Origin: Bradyrhizobium guangdongense
GTDB taxonomy: Bacteria > Pseudomonadota > Alphaproteobacteria > Rhizobiales > Xanthobacteraceae
Direction of reading: 5' to 3'
DNA length: 64,000 bases
Assembly: GCF_004114975.1 (NCBI RefSeq)
Contig: NZ_CP030051.1
Span: forward strand, 7,281,501 to 7,345,500
Positions 37,454-45,391 of this stretch are shown piece after piece (within the stretch, counting starts at the first letter, position 1; each line of letters opens with the position of its first letter). Made by a program: the position numbers and the translations under genes. Under the pieces are notes generated by a model. The model saw only the letters and a program-made list of their open reading frames with translations, searched no databases and was not told the DNA's origin.

Positions 37454-38320
37454 CTACCTGTTCGTCCCAAAGATCTTCCGCGCCTCGGCCGGGCTCGCGA
37501 TCTCGCGGCCTGCTCGCCTTGCGCAGGCGGCGATGGCCTCGATCAGCTGTCCGTTCGAGGTCACCTTCTTGCCATTGGCGAGATAGAAGGTGTCCTCCAG
37601 CCCGGTGCGGAGATGGCCGCCAAGCTCGGCGCAGCGCTGATGCAGCGGCCAGATCTCCTCGCGCCCGATCGCGGTGACCTGCCAATGCGCTTCAGGGCGC
37701 TTCAGCTTGATCAGGATCGGCAGCAGCTCGGGATCGGCCGGCATGCCGGAGGCGACGCCCATCACAAAATTATATTCGAGCGGGCCGCTGTACATGCCGA
37801 CTTGGGTGTACATGCCGACGCAGCGGACGATGCCGACGTCGAAACATTCGAACTCGGGGATTGTGCCGACTTCGTTCATGACGTCGAGATAGTCCTTCAC
37901 TTTCTCGACCGCGTTGTCGAACATCATCGGGGGCCATGCCCAGGTGTTGTCGGCCTTCACCTTCAGATAATTCAGCGAGCCGGCATTGCAGGCAGCGATC
38001 TCCGGCCTGGTCTCGCGGATGCAATCGAGCGCGCCGGAGTAGTTCGGCCCTGACACGCCCGAGGTGTGGTTGATGATCACGCCGGGGCAGGCTTCGCGGA
38101 TCGCCTGCTGGATCTCCTTTGACACAGCGACGTCCCAGGACGGCAGGTGCCCCTTGTTCGGCGCCTGCTGCCGCAGATGGATGTGCATGATGGATGCGCC
38201 GGCATCGAACGCAGCCTTGGCCTCGCGCGCCATCTGCTCGGGGGTCACGGGCACGTTGTGCTGCTTCGGGTCGGTGAGCACGCCGTTCAGCGCGCAGGTG
38301 ATGACGGCCTTGTCGCTCAT
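37454..38320 (-). CDS. DUF849 / BKACE family beta-keto acid cleavage enzyme
   Basis: A 288-residue TIM-barrel enzyme of the BKACE family, which condenses a beta-keto acid with acetyl-CoA and splits it into acetoacetate and a new acyl-CoA. Visible: ITCALNGVLTDP at the first strand, GASIMHIHLR with the zinc ligands H46 and H48, GVIINHTSG, and ECFDVGIVRCVGMY. The first-strand position that carries a glutamate in the founding 3-keto-5-aminohexanoate enzyme is a valine here, so an uncharged keto acid is more likely. ATG 38320 is preferred over GTG 38338. It probably acts with the carboxylase downstream. Confidence 0.88.
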   Translation of the reverse strand: MSDKAVITCALNGVLTDPKQHNVPVTPEQMAREAKAAFDAGASIMHIHLRQQAPNKGHLPSWDVAVSKEIQQAIREACPGVIINHTSGVSGPNYSGALDCIRETRPEIAACNAGSLNYLKVKADNTWAWPPMMFDNAVEKVKDYLDVMNEVGTIPEFECFDVGIVRCVGMYTQVGMYSGPLEYNFVMGVASGMPADPELLPILIKLKRPEAHWQVTAIGREEIWPLHQRCAELGGHLRTGLEDTFYLANGKKVTSNGQLIEAIAACARRAGREIASPAEARKIFGTNR

Positions 38321-38420
38321 GCCAAAATTATCTCGCACGTTGAGAATTCAACGCTTGGGATCATGTGATGCGGGGCATGCGGCTTCTTGCGCGGAGAAGC
38401 TGGGAAAAAGGCGAGCTTTC

Positions 38421-38510
38421 GTAGGGTGGGCAAAGGCGCTGTTGCGCCGTGCCCGCCATATGTCACTGATCGAGAGATGTGGTGGGCACGCTTCGCTTTG
38501 CCCACCCTAC
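38421..38510. repeat. dispersed palindromic repeat (family C, GTAGGGTGGGCAAAG type)
   Basis: Inverted repeat with GTAGGGTGGGCAAAG at the left and CTTTGCCCACCCTAC at the right end, with a GGCGCTGTTGCGCC stem inside. It separates the AraC-type regulator from the DUF849 gene and ends 10 bases beyond the regulator's stop. Confidence 0.8.
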
Positions 38511-38520
38511 GAGAGCGGTA

Positions 38521-39321
38521 TCAACCCGCTTCCGCCATCCTCACCGTCTCGGTGCTGCGATAGATCGCCAGATCGCGCGAGCCGACGAAGATCGCGCGCG
38601 GCTTCAATCCGTAGAAGCGGCGGATCGAGTGGCTGAAATGGGTGCTGTCGGGATAGCCGATGTCCTGCGCGAGATGGGCGAGGTTGAGATCCTGGTTTGC
38701 GAAGTGCAGCAGATGCCGCGCGCGCTTCCAGGCGCGGAAGGAGCGGAACGAGATGCCGGTCTCCTCCTTGAACAGATGCAGGAAGCGCGACGCCGAGAGG
38801 CCTGCTTCCGCCGCGCAGGTATCCGCCGTCACCGGCTCGCCGGAGAAGCGCCCGATGCGGGCGACGGCGCGCATCACGCGCGGGTCGAGCACGCGGCGCG
38901 GCAGCGCCTCGCCAAAGCACATCTCGTCGAATTCGGCGGTGGTGATGTCGCCATAGCGCCGCTGACGCAGCAATGCGTAGGCGGCGAGGATCTTGCGGGC
39001 ATGGGCGGCCCGGTCGGGGCCGGTCAGCCGCTCGGCCAAGGTCTCCAGCACCCCATCCGGCATGCTTTCGGGCTCGAGCGTCACGCTGATGACGGTGCGA
39101 TATTCGCTGGCGATGGAATGCCGCTGGTTCGGCAGGGTGACGAACAGCTCGCCGGTGGCGAGGACATCGTCGATCGTCAGGTGCAGATCGCCCTTTACCG
39201 CGACATAGACGTGGCAGCAGCCGGGGGTTCGCTTGCGGGGGCGGCCAAGCAGGCCGGCATAGAAGACCCGCTCTGGTGTGATCAGCATCAGATGGTCGGA
39301 TTCGCGACCGTGATATTCCAT
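38521..39321 (-). CDS. AraC family transcriptional regulator
   Basis: A 266-residue regulator with a C-terminal AraC DNA-binding domain (about 165-260): helix-turn-helix one in TCAAEAGLSASRFLHLFKEE, then FRAWKRARHLL, and helix-turn-helix two in LAQDIGYPDSTHFSHSIRRFYG. The N-terminal half has an AraC-type cupin-like sensor (YVAVKGDLHLTIDDVLATGE). It sits inside the catabolic block on the same strand and is a natural candidate regulator of it. Direct repeats upstream of its start are possible binding sites. Confidence 0.9.
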   Translation of the reverse strand: MEYHGRESDHLMLITPERVFYAGLLGRPRKRTPGCCHVYVAVKGDLHLTIDDVLATGELFVTLPNQRHSIASEYRTVISVTLEPESMPDGVLETLAERLTGPDRAAHARKILAAYALLRQRRYGDITTAEFDEMCFGEALPRRVLDPRVMRAVARIGRFSGEPVTADTCAAEAGLSASRFLHLFKEETGISFRSFRAWKRARHLLHFANQDLNLAHLAQDIGYPDSTHFSHSIRRFYGLKPRAIFVGSRDLAIYRSTETVRMAEAG

Positions 39322-39384
39322 TGGGCTCCTCCTCGCGCGGCTCTCTGGCCGCTGCGGACGGAGGTCACCTTAGCGGAAATTTGG

Positions 39385-39412
39385 GCGCTGTCACGACGGG
39401 ATAGCGCTGTCA
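39385..39412. promoter_or_regulatory. candidate AraC-type direct-repeat binding site
   Basis: GCGCTGTCA occurs twice in the same orientation, at 39385-39393 and 39404-39412, 19 bases start to start, about 65 bases upstream of the AraC regulator's start codon. Direct repeats about two helical turns apart are the usual site form of AraC proteins. The rest of the gap up to 39526 holds a half copy of the family B repeat (near 39506-39523). Confidence 0.35.
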
Positions 39413-39526
39413 TGGAAACAGGCGCCATCGCTCCCGGGCGGTCGATTGAACCGAACCCGGAACCTCGATTTGGCTGCGCGAGAATCCCGATTCGCGCAAT
39501 TGCGCGCCCCGGAATGACAGCATCCC

Positions 39527-40183
39527 TTACGCCCTCACGCGTGGTGCAACATTTTGCTCGAGGCCGGCCTTTTGCTCCGCAGCAACCGCACGCTTGAATC
39601 CGTCGCGCTGCTGCAAGCGCGCCCAATAGGCTGCGACATTTGGACCAAAATCCTTGGCGAGACCGATGCTGCCTGCGAGACGCAACGCATAGCCGATGAC
39701 GATGTCAGCGGCGGTGAAACGGCCGGCGCACAAGGTTTCGGCATTGGCGGTCGCTGCCTCGACCGCGCGCAGTCGCCCCAGAAACCACTTGGCATAATCG
39801 GTGGCGACCTGCGGATTGCGCCGCTCCTCCGGCTCGAGCTGGGTGTAGCGGAGCACCAGCGTTTGCGGAAAGGTTAACGTGGCATCGCTGAAATACATCC
39901 AGTTCAGGAAGGCGCCATAGGCGGGATCCTCGGGGCCGACCATCAGCGGCGTCGGCCCGTAGACGACGCCGAGATAGTGACAGATGCCTGATGACTCCGT
40001 CATCCCGGTCTCGCCGTCGATCAGATATGGAATCGTGCCGAGCGGATTGAGCGCCAGATAATCCTTGGCGAAGACGCGCGGCGGGAACGGCAGCATCTTC
40101 AGCTCGTAAGGCAGCCCCATCTCCTCCAGCATCCAGAGCGGACGAAACGAGCGCGCGGCGTCGCAATGATAGAGCGTGATCAT
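39527..40183 (-). CDS. glutathione S-transferase family protein
   Basis: A 218-residue protein with an N-terminal thioredoxin-fold domain (MITLYHCDAARSFRPLWMLEE, then NPLGTIPYLIDGETGMTES, the conserved cis-proline and Glu-Ser glutathione site) and a C-terminal helical domain with GRFTAADIVIGYAL, the usual N-capping motif. Catabolic-operon GSTs can act as isomerases, lyases or detoxifiers; the role here is unknown. Its start overlaps the stop of the upstream acyl-CoA dehydrogenase gene (ATGA), which argues for a shared pathway. Confidence 0.9.
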   Translation of the reverse strand: MITLYHCDAARSFRPLWMLEEMGLPYELKMLPFPPRVFAKDYLALNPLGTIPYLIDGETGMTESSGICHYLGVVYGPTPLMVGPEDPAYGAFLNWMYFSDATLTFPQTLVLRYTQLEPEERRNPQVATDYAKWFLGRLRAVEAATANAETLCAGRFTAADIVIGYALRLAGSIGLAKDFGPNVAAYWARLQQRDGFKRAVAAEQKAGLEQNVAPRVRA

Positions 40184-41346
40184 GAAGCCTTTCCTCTACT
40201 CCCAGGCAGCGTCCCCATCATCTTGCACAGAACCATCAGCATGACCTCGTCGGCGCCCCCACCGATCGAGGTCAGACGGCTGTCGCGATAGGCGCGGCTG
40301 ACCGGCGTCTCGTTGGTAAAGCCCATTCCGCCCCAATATTGCAAGCAGGCGTCGGTGAGCTCGCGGCCGAGCCGGCCGGCCTTCAGCTTGGCCATGGTCG
40401 CAAGTTTTGTCACGTCCTCGCCAGCGACCAGCTGCTCGGCCGCGCGATAGATCAGCGCGCGCAGCAGCTCGACCTCGGTCTGCATCTCCGCGAGCTTGAA
40501 GTGCACGACCTGGTTGTCGAGGATGCTCTGGCCGAACGCCTTGCGGTTGCGGGTGTATTCGATGGTCTCGTCGATGATGTATTCGTGCGCCTTGAGACAG
40601 GCCGCGGCGCCCCAGAGCCGCTCCTCCTGGAACTGGATCATCTGGTAGGTGAAGCCCTTGCCCTCTTCGCCGATCCGATTGCGTTTGGGCACCCGGACGT
40701 TGTCGAAGAAGATCTGCGCCGTATCGGACGAGCGCATGCCCATCTTGTCGAGCTTGCGGGCGACCGTGACGCCCTTGCTCTTCATGGGCACGCAGATCAG
40801 CGATTTGTTGCGGTGAACCGGACCGTCGCCCGTGTTGGCGAGCAGGCAGATCCAGTCGGCTTGCGTACCGTTGGTGATCCACATCTTGCCGCCGGTAATG
40901 AGATAGTCATCGCCGTCGGAGCGGGCATTGGTCTTGATCGAGGCAACATCGGAGCCTGCGCCAGGCTCGGAGACGCCGATGCAGGCGACATAGTCACCCG
41001 AAATCGAGGGCCCCAGAAACTCGCGCCGCACCTCGTCCGAACCGAATCGCGCAAGTGCCGGCGTCGCCATGTCGGTCTGCACCCCGATCGCCATCGGCAC
41101 GCCGCCGCAGGTGATGGCCCCCAGCTCTTCCGCCATCATCAGCGCATAGGAATAGTCGAGGCCTGAGCCACCGAACGCGACCGGCTTGTTCAGGCCGAGA
41201 AAGCCGAGACTGCCCATCTTCTTGAACAGCTCATGCGCCGGGAAGATGTCGGCCTTCTCCCATTCATCGACGTGAGGGTTGATCTCGTTCGCGATGAACT
41301 TTTGCAGGGAACGGCGGATGTCGTCGTGGTCGGCGGTGAATAGCAT
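40180..41346 (-). CDS. acyl-CoA dehydrogenase, similar to citronellyl-CoA dehydrogenase (AtuD type)
   Basis: A 388-residue flavoprotein that forms an alpha,beta-unsaturated acyl-CoA. It shows ACIGVSEPGAGSDVASIKT and GGKMWITNGTQADW (flavin and substrate region), KLDKMGMRSSDTAQIFFDNV, and CLQYWGGMGFTNETPVSR at the C-terminal end. The segment ITCGGVPMAIGVQTDMATPA is, from memory, very close to AtuD of the acyclic terpene pathway; this needs a search. ATG 41346 is preferred to a codon at 41364. It is coupled to the GST gene. Confidence 0.9.
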   Translation of the reverse strand: MLFTADHDDIRRSLQKFIANEINPHVDEWEKADIFPAHELFKKMGSLGFLGLNKPVAFGGSGLDYSYALMMAEELGAITCGGVPMAIGVQTDMATPALARFGSDEVRREFLGPSISGDYVACIGVSEPGAGSDVASIKTNARSDGDDYLITGGKMWITNGTQADWICLLANTGDGPVHRNKSLICVPMKSKGVTVARKLDKMGMRSSDTAQIFFDNVRVPKRNRIGEEGKGFTYQMIQFQEERLWGAAACLKAHEYIIDETIEYTRNRKAFGQSILDNQVVHFKLAEMQTEVELLRALIYRAAEQLVAGEDVTKLATMAKLKAGRLGRELTDACLQYWGGMGFTNETPVSRAYRDSRLTSIGGGADEVMLMVLCKMMGTLPGSRGKAS

Positions 41347-41359
41347 TCTTCTCAGCCTC

Positions 41360-41461
41360 GTCATTCCGGGACGCGCCTCTTGGCGCGGGCCCGGAATCCA
41401 TAACCACCATCGTGAGTATGGATTCCGGGCTCGCTCCGCTTCGCTCGCGCCCCGGAATGAC
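41360..41461. repeat. dispersed palindromic repeat (family B)
   Basis: Long inverted repeat, GTCATTCCGGGACGCG...CCCGGAATCCATAACCAC with GAGTATGGATTCCGGGC...CCCCGGAATGAC. It fills the gap between the two acyl-CoA dehydrogenase genes and is nearly identical in plan to the copy at 37350-37444. Confidence 0.8.
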
Positions 41462-41476
41462 GCGAGGAGATAGTAT

Positions 41477-42613
41477 TCACAATCCCATCTGCCTCGACGC
41501 CAGATCCTTCATGATCTCCTCGGTGCCGCCGCCGATGGCGTTGACCTTGACCTCGCGGTAGATGCGTTCGGCCTTGATGCCGCGCATGAAGCCGGCGCCG
41601 CCGAAGATCTGCACCGCTTCCGAGGCGCAGAACGCCATGGTCTGCGTCGCCTGGTTCTTCATCATGCAGATTTCGGCGACAGGGCTCTCGCCCTGCTCCA
41701 GCCGCCAGGCCAGCATTTCCAGCATCGCCTGCGAGGCTGCGACCTTCTGCGCCATGTCGACGATCTTGTGCCTGATGACCTGATGCTGCGCGAGCGGCTT
41801 GCCGAACGTCTTGCGCTCCTTGGCGTAAGCGACGGCTTCATCGAGACAGACCCGGGCAAAGGCGGTGCAGCTCGCGGCCATGCCCATCCGCTCGCTGTTG
41901 AAGTTCTGCATGATGATCTTGAAGCCCTGACCCTCTTCGCCGATCAAATTTTCGGCCGGCACCCGGCAGTCATCGAAATGCAGCGTCGCGGTGTCGGAGG
42001 CCCACCAACCCATCTTCTTCAACTTGGTGCGCGACAGGCCGGGCGTATCGCCCTCGATCAGCAGCAGGCTGACGCCGCCGGCCCCCTCGCCGCCGGTACG
42101 CACCGCAACGGTCAGATAATCGGCGCGCACGCCTGAGGTAATGAAGGTCTTTTCGCCGCTCACGACGTAGTGATTGCCGTCGCGCTGCGCCCTTGTGCGC
42201 AGGTTCGCGACATCGGAGCCACCGCTCGGCTCGGTGATCGCAAGCGCAGAGATCTTCTCGCCCGACAGGACCTGCGGCAGCACGCGCGCCTTCACCTCCG
42301 GCCGCGCGGCGCGCGCGATCGGCGGCGAGCCGATGGTGTGGCTCATCAGGCTGGCACTGACGCCGCCGGCTCCGGCGCGCGCCAGCTCCTGGCTCGCCAC
42401 GATCTTCATGAACTGGTCGGCGGCGATCCCGCCATATTCCTCGGGGAAGCCGAGCCCCAGCAATCCGATCTCGGCCGCCTTGCGATAGAGGACGCGGGGA
42501 AATTCGCCGGCTTCGTCCCACTCATGGACGAACGGGGCAATCTCCTTGTCGACGAAGCGGCGCATGACGTCGCGAAAGGCGTCGTGCTCGGCGGTATAGA
42601 ACGGGCTCTTCAT
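41477..42613 (-). CDS. acyl-CoA dehydrogenase
   Basis: A 378-residue acyl-CoA dehydrogenase with FYTAEHDAFRDVMRRFVDKE at the N-terminus, ALAITEPSGGSDVANLRT, SGEKTFITSGVRADYL, LKKMGWWASDTATLHFDDC and VQIFGGAGFMRGIKAERIYR. The start is ATG 42613; longer in-frame extensions to 42835 have an Arg/Ser-rich, non-protein-like composition. It heads the minus-strand catabolic block. Two dehydrogenases in one block suggest two oxidation steps, or two chain lengths. Confidence 0.9.
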   Translation of the reverse strand: MKSPFYTAEHDAFRDVMRRFVDKEIAPFVHEWDEAGEFPRVLYRKAAEIGLLGLGFPEEYGGIAADQFMKIVASQELARAGAGGVSASLMSHTIGSPPIARAARPEVKARVLPQVLSGEKISALAITEPSGGSDVANLRTRAQRDGNHYVVSGEKTFITSGVRADYLTVAVRTGGEGAGGVSLLLIEGDTPGLSRTKLKKMGWWASDTATLHFDDCRVPAENLIGEEGQGFKIIMQNFNSERMGMAASCTAFARVCLDEAVAYAKERKTFGKPLAQHQVIRHKIVDMAQKVAASQAMLEMLAWRLEQGESPVAEICMMKNQATQTMAFCASEAVQIFGGAGFMRGIKAERIYREVKVNAIGGGTEEIMKDLASRQMGL

Positions 42614-42871
42614 TGCACTTTCGCCTTCGACGACTCGTCTCGTTCCACCATGGCTGGAACACCGGCGGCTCGCTTGCGCCGAGTGGCTGGGCCGGGAGCC
42701 GCTCGGCACCAGCCGCGCGATCCAGCAACTCAACGCAAGACGATTTTCCCTCCTCGCGGGCCAACTCCAAATCAAAAAAGTGCTGCACAAACTCCGGCTG
42801 GCCTCCCAGGGCCATGCCGGGATGGTGCACAGCAATAAAATTCAGGCGGCGCAAGACCGCCGAGGGAGGGA

Positions 42872-42976
42872 GTGTTGGCCGTCCGTTATTACGACTGGAT
42901 CACTCATCATGCACGCCGCGCGCCTGGCAAGGTCGCGGCCATCGACCTCGCGAGCGAACGCCGATTGAGCTATGCG
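42872..42976 (+). pseudogene. N-terminal remnant of an AMP-dependent acyl-CoA synthetase
   Basis: Behind a perfect ribosome-binding site (GAGGGAGGG) a GTG/TTG start opens a frame with RYYDWITHHARRAPGKVAAI and then DLASERRLSYA, the standard first 35 residues of ANL acyl-CoA synthetases (the strand that ends in a TYaEL-like motif). After the alanine codon at 42974 the similarity stops abruptly and the frame runs on as low-quality sequence. This looks like a deletion that removed the rest of a gene of about 500 codons. It is distinct from the intact synthetase at 25987. Confidence 0.6.
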
Positions 42977-43052
42977 GGGTGTCCAAATCTCGCGCCTTCT
43001 CATTCTTCCGCCCACGCAGCTTCGACAAGAAATTCGCTGCCGTTTGATCAAA

Positions 43053-43082
43053 AGCGTCCGTCTCGCGGGCGCTTTTTATTTT
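43053..43082 (+). terminator. intrinsic terminator between the synthetase remnant and the binding-protein gene
   Basis: An 8-base stem (43053-43060 with 43066-43073, one G-T pair), a 5-base loop and then TTTTTATTTT. It is oriented on the plus strand, 54 bases before the start codon of the binding-protein gene. It may stop read-through from the truncated gene or act as a leader attenuator if the promoter lies further upstream. Confidence 0.7.
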
Positions 43083-43135
43083 GAAGTGCCTGCTCCATCC
43101 CACAAGAAACCCAGCAAGAAACCCAAGGAATTTCC

Positions 43136-44359
43136 ATGAAGAACAAGAAACTCTCCCTGCTCGCCGCGGCGGCGGCCGTGACGTTGCTTTCGGCCCAAGC
43201 CGCCAACGCACAAAAGGCCTACGACACCGGCGTTACCGACACCGAGATCAAGATCGGCAATGTCGAGGCCTATTCCGGCCCGGCGTCCGCCTACGGCATC
43301 ATCGGCAAGACCGAAGAAGCCTATTTCAAGATGATCAACGACCAGGGCGGCATCAACGGCCGCAAGATCAACTTTATCTCTTACGACGACGGCTATTCGC
43401 CGCCGAAGACGGTGGAGCAGGTCCGCAAGCTGATCGAGAGCGACGAGGTCTTCCTGGTGTTCAACGCACTGGGCACGCCGACCCAGACCGCCGTGCAGAA
43501 GTACCACAATGCCAAGAAGGTGCCGCAGCTCTTCCTCGCCACCGGCGCCAGCAAATGGAACGACCCGAAGAACTTCCCCTGGACCATGGGCTTCCAGCCC
43601 AGCTACCGGGTCGAAGCGCGGATCTTCGCGAAATACATCCTGAAGGAAAGGCCGGACGCGAAGGTCGCCATCTTCTACGCCAACGACGATTTCGGCAAAG
43701 ACTATCTTGCCGGCATCAAGGACGTGTTCGGCGACAAGGCCTCGAAGCTGATCGTGGCGGAGGAAAGCTACGAGACGTCGGAGCCGTCGATCGACGCCCA
43801 TATCGTCAAGCTCAAGGACACCGGCGCCGATGTCTTCGTCAACGTTTCAACTCCGAAATTCGCGGCGCAGGCGATCAAGAAGATCGCCGAGCTCAACTGG
43901 AAGCCGATGCATCTGATGACCGACGTCTCGGTGTCGATCGGCGCGGTGATGAAGCCGGCCGGGCTCGAGGCGTCCGAAGGCGTGCTCTCGGCCGGCTACC
44001 TCAAGGACGCGTCGGATCCGCAATGGAAGGACGATGCCGGCATGAAGAAGTTCATGGCCTTCATCGAGAAGTACATGCCTGGCGCTAACATTTCCGACGC
44101 CAATCTGGTCTATGGTTACGCCGCGGCCCAGACCATGGTGCAGGTGCTGAAGCAGGCGGGTGACAATCTCACGCGCGAGAACGTGATGAAGCAGGCCGCC
44201 AGCCTGAAGGATTTTACGCCCGATACGCTGATCCCGGGGATCACGATCAACACCTCGGCCACCGACTTCGCGCCGATCGAGCAGCTCAAGATGTGGCGGT
44301 TCAAGAACGGCCAGTGGGAGCTGTTCGGCCCCATCATCAGCGCCGAGCCGAGCGGCTAG
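43136..44359 (+). CDS. ABC transporter substrate-binding protein, LivJ/branched-chain amino acid type
   Basis: A 407-residue precursor with a Sec signal peptide (MKNKKLSLLAAAAAVTLLSA, cleavage near ANAQ at 25) and a periplasmic binding protein type 1 fold: EIKIGNVEAYSGPASAYG, NDQGGINGRKINFISYDDG, FNALGTPTQTAVQKY and YGYAAAQTMVQVL. It differs clearly from the LivJ-type protein at 18828. No permease or ATPase gene is adjacent, so it is an orphan. The binding-site residues suggest an organic acid or amino acid ligand but do not decide it. A strong terminator follows. Confidence 0.93.
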   Translation: MKNKKLSLLAAAAAVTLLSAQAANAQKAYDTGVTDTEIKIGNVEAYSGPASAYGIIGKTEEAYFKMINDQGGINGRKINFISYDDGYSPPKTVEQVRKLIESDEVFLVFNALGTPTQTAVQKYHNAKKVPQLFLATGASKWNDPKNFPWTMGFQPSYRVEARIFAKYILKERPDAKVAIFYANDDFGKDYLAGIKDVFGDKASKLIVAEESYETSEPSIDAHIVKLKDTGADVFVNVSTPKFAAQAIKKIAELNWKPMHLMTDVSVSIGAVMKPAGLEASEGVLSAGYLKDASDPQWKDDAGMKKFMAFIEKYMPGANISDANLVYGYAAAQTMVQVLKQAGDNLTRENVMKQAASLKDFTPDTLIPGITINTSATDFAPIEQLKMWRFKNGQWELFGPIISAEPSG

Positions 44360-44384
44360 CTCGGACGGGATGCCAGGACGCGCG

Positions 44385-44415
44385 AGATAGCGGCCGCAAG
44401 GCCGCTATTTCTTTT
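44385..44415 (+). terminator. intrinsic terminator after the LivJ-type gene
   Basis: A perfect 9-base stem, ATAGCGGCC (44387-44395) with GGCCGCTAT (44400-44408), a GCAA loop and a following TTCTTTT. It ends transcripts of the binding-protein gene. The right arm contains the stop codon of the convergent XRE regulator gene (44405-44407). Confidence 0.8.
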
Positions 44416-45205
44416 GCTCCGCCTGCAAAGGCGCACTGACGGGCAGGAACAGCGCAAAAGACTCGTCGACCGTGCGACGCAGATGATCGCGATAAAGCGG
44501 ATGATTGGCATCATCGGGCCCGACCCGTCCCCAAGACGGCTTTGCCACGTTTCTGAGCGGCACGTAGGCGATCGGCGCCGCAACGGGCGTGAGCTGCGAC
44601 CCCGGACCGGCGCGCAGGGTCGAGATGATGCCGTACATCTCGCCGGCCACCGTCGGCCGCGACACCGTGATGACGCGATGCTGGCCGTGCTTGTTGATGA
44701 CGAGATAGATGAAGCCGGACTGGTGCGGCACCGCAACCTCTCCGGTATGCTCGTAGGCCGCATCGGTGCGCTCGCCCTCACGAAACACCAGGGAGGAGAC
44801 GTTCGGCTCCCAGACGATCTCGGTGCGGTAGGCGAAGATCGCATCCTTGTCCCCGAATGAAGGCCGCAGCGTCACGAAGACGCCTTCGAGCCAGGTGACG
44901 GCGCGATGCGAATATGCGCCGAGGCTGTCGGGTGCGACATCGCTACCGGCCGTGGGCGACGGTGCAGCGGCGCTCTTGCGCAAGGAGACGCCCAGCGCCT
45001 GCTCCAGCCGGACCGTGGTGGCCAGCGTGAACGGACGGCGACCGCCGAGCGCCTTCTCCAGCGTCGACAGGCTGAGCTTGGCCTGCTCGGCCAGCGCCTG
45101 GCGCGAGATCCGACGCCTCGCGATTTCTTCGCGGATGGTGTCCGCGACCTCGCGGCTCTGCTCGTCCGAAAGCTGCCCGTCGTTAAGTTTATCCGGCGTC
45201 TGCAT
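44405..45205 (-). CDS. XRE-family transcriptional regulator next to the sortase module
   Basis: A 266-residue protein with an N-terminal helix-turn-helix domain (about 20-80): VADTIREEIARRRISRQALA, then EQAKLSLSTLEKALGG and RLEQALGVSLRKS. The C-terminal two thirds (about 100-255) is a soluble domain with WLEGVFVTLRPSFGD and SGFIYLVINKHGQH, which I do not recognise as a named ligand-binding family. It is divergent from the VIT/VWA protein gene with a 186-base shared promoter region, so it may control the sortase module. Confidence 0.85.
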   Translation of the reverse strand: MQTPDKLNDGQLSDEQSREVADTIREEIARRRISRQALAEQAKLSLSTLEKALGGRRPFTLATTVRLEQALGVSLRKSAAAPSPTAGSDVAPDSLGAYSHRAVTWLEGVFVTLRPSFGDKDAIFAYRTEIVWEPNVSSLVFREGERTDAAYEHTGEVAVPHQSGFIYLVINKHGQHRVITVSRPTVAGEMYGIISTLRAGPGSQLTPVAAPIAYVPLRNVAKPSWGRVGPDDANHPLYRDHLRRTVDESFALFLPVSAPLQAEQKK

Positions 45206-45391
45206 CGGTAATCCTGCTCCACTGGCGTCAGTCTAGCAGGGCGGACAAGTCAGCACAAAACCGGACAGGACCGCCACCATGGCGGCCCGCTCAGGCCGGC
45301 CGCGGCGGAACATTGCCGATCATTCTGCTCGCGACATCAGGCCCTCCCGACCGATGCTCAGGCCGTCAAACAGCTTTCGGGAGCAGGCGAA

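Larger units (their letters stand above)
42614..43135. other. 522-base decayed interval with a truncated gene and a terminator
   Basis: This gap contains the start of a lost acyl-CoA synthetase gene (42872-42976) and an intrinsic terminator (43053-43082), listed separately. The left part (42614-42854) has a minus-strand frame whose product looks protein-like (HHPGMALGGQPEFVQHFFDL) and runs out of frame into the dehydrogenase gene; I do not recognise it and it may be a remnant. The last 53 bases carry the ribosome-binding site (AAGGAA) of the binding-protein gene at 43136. Confidence 0.5.
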
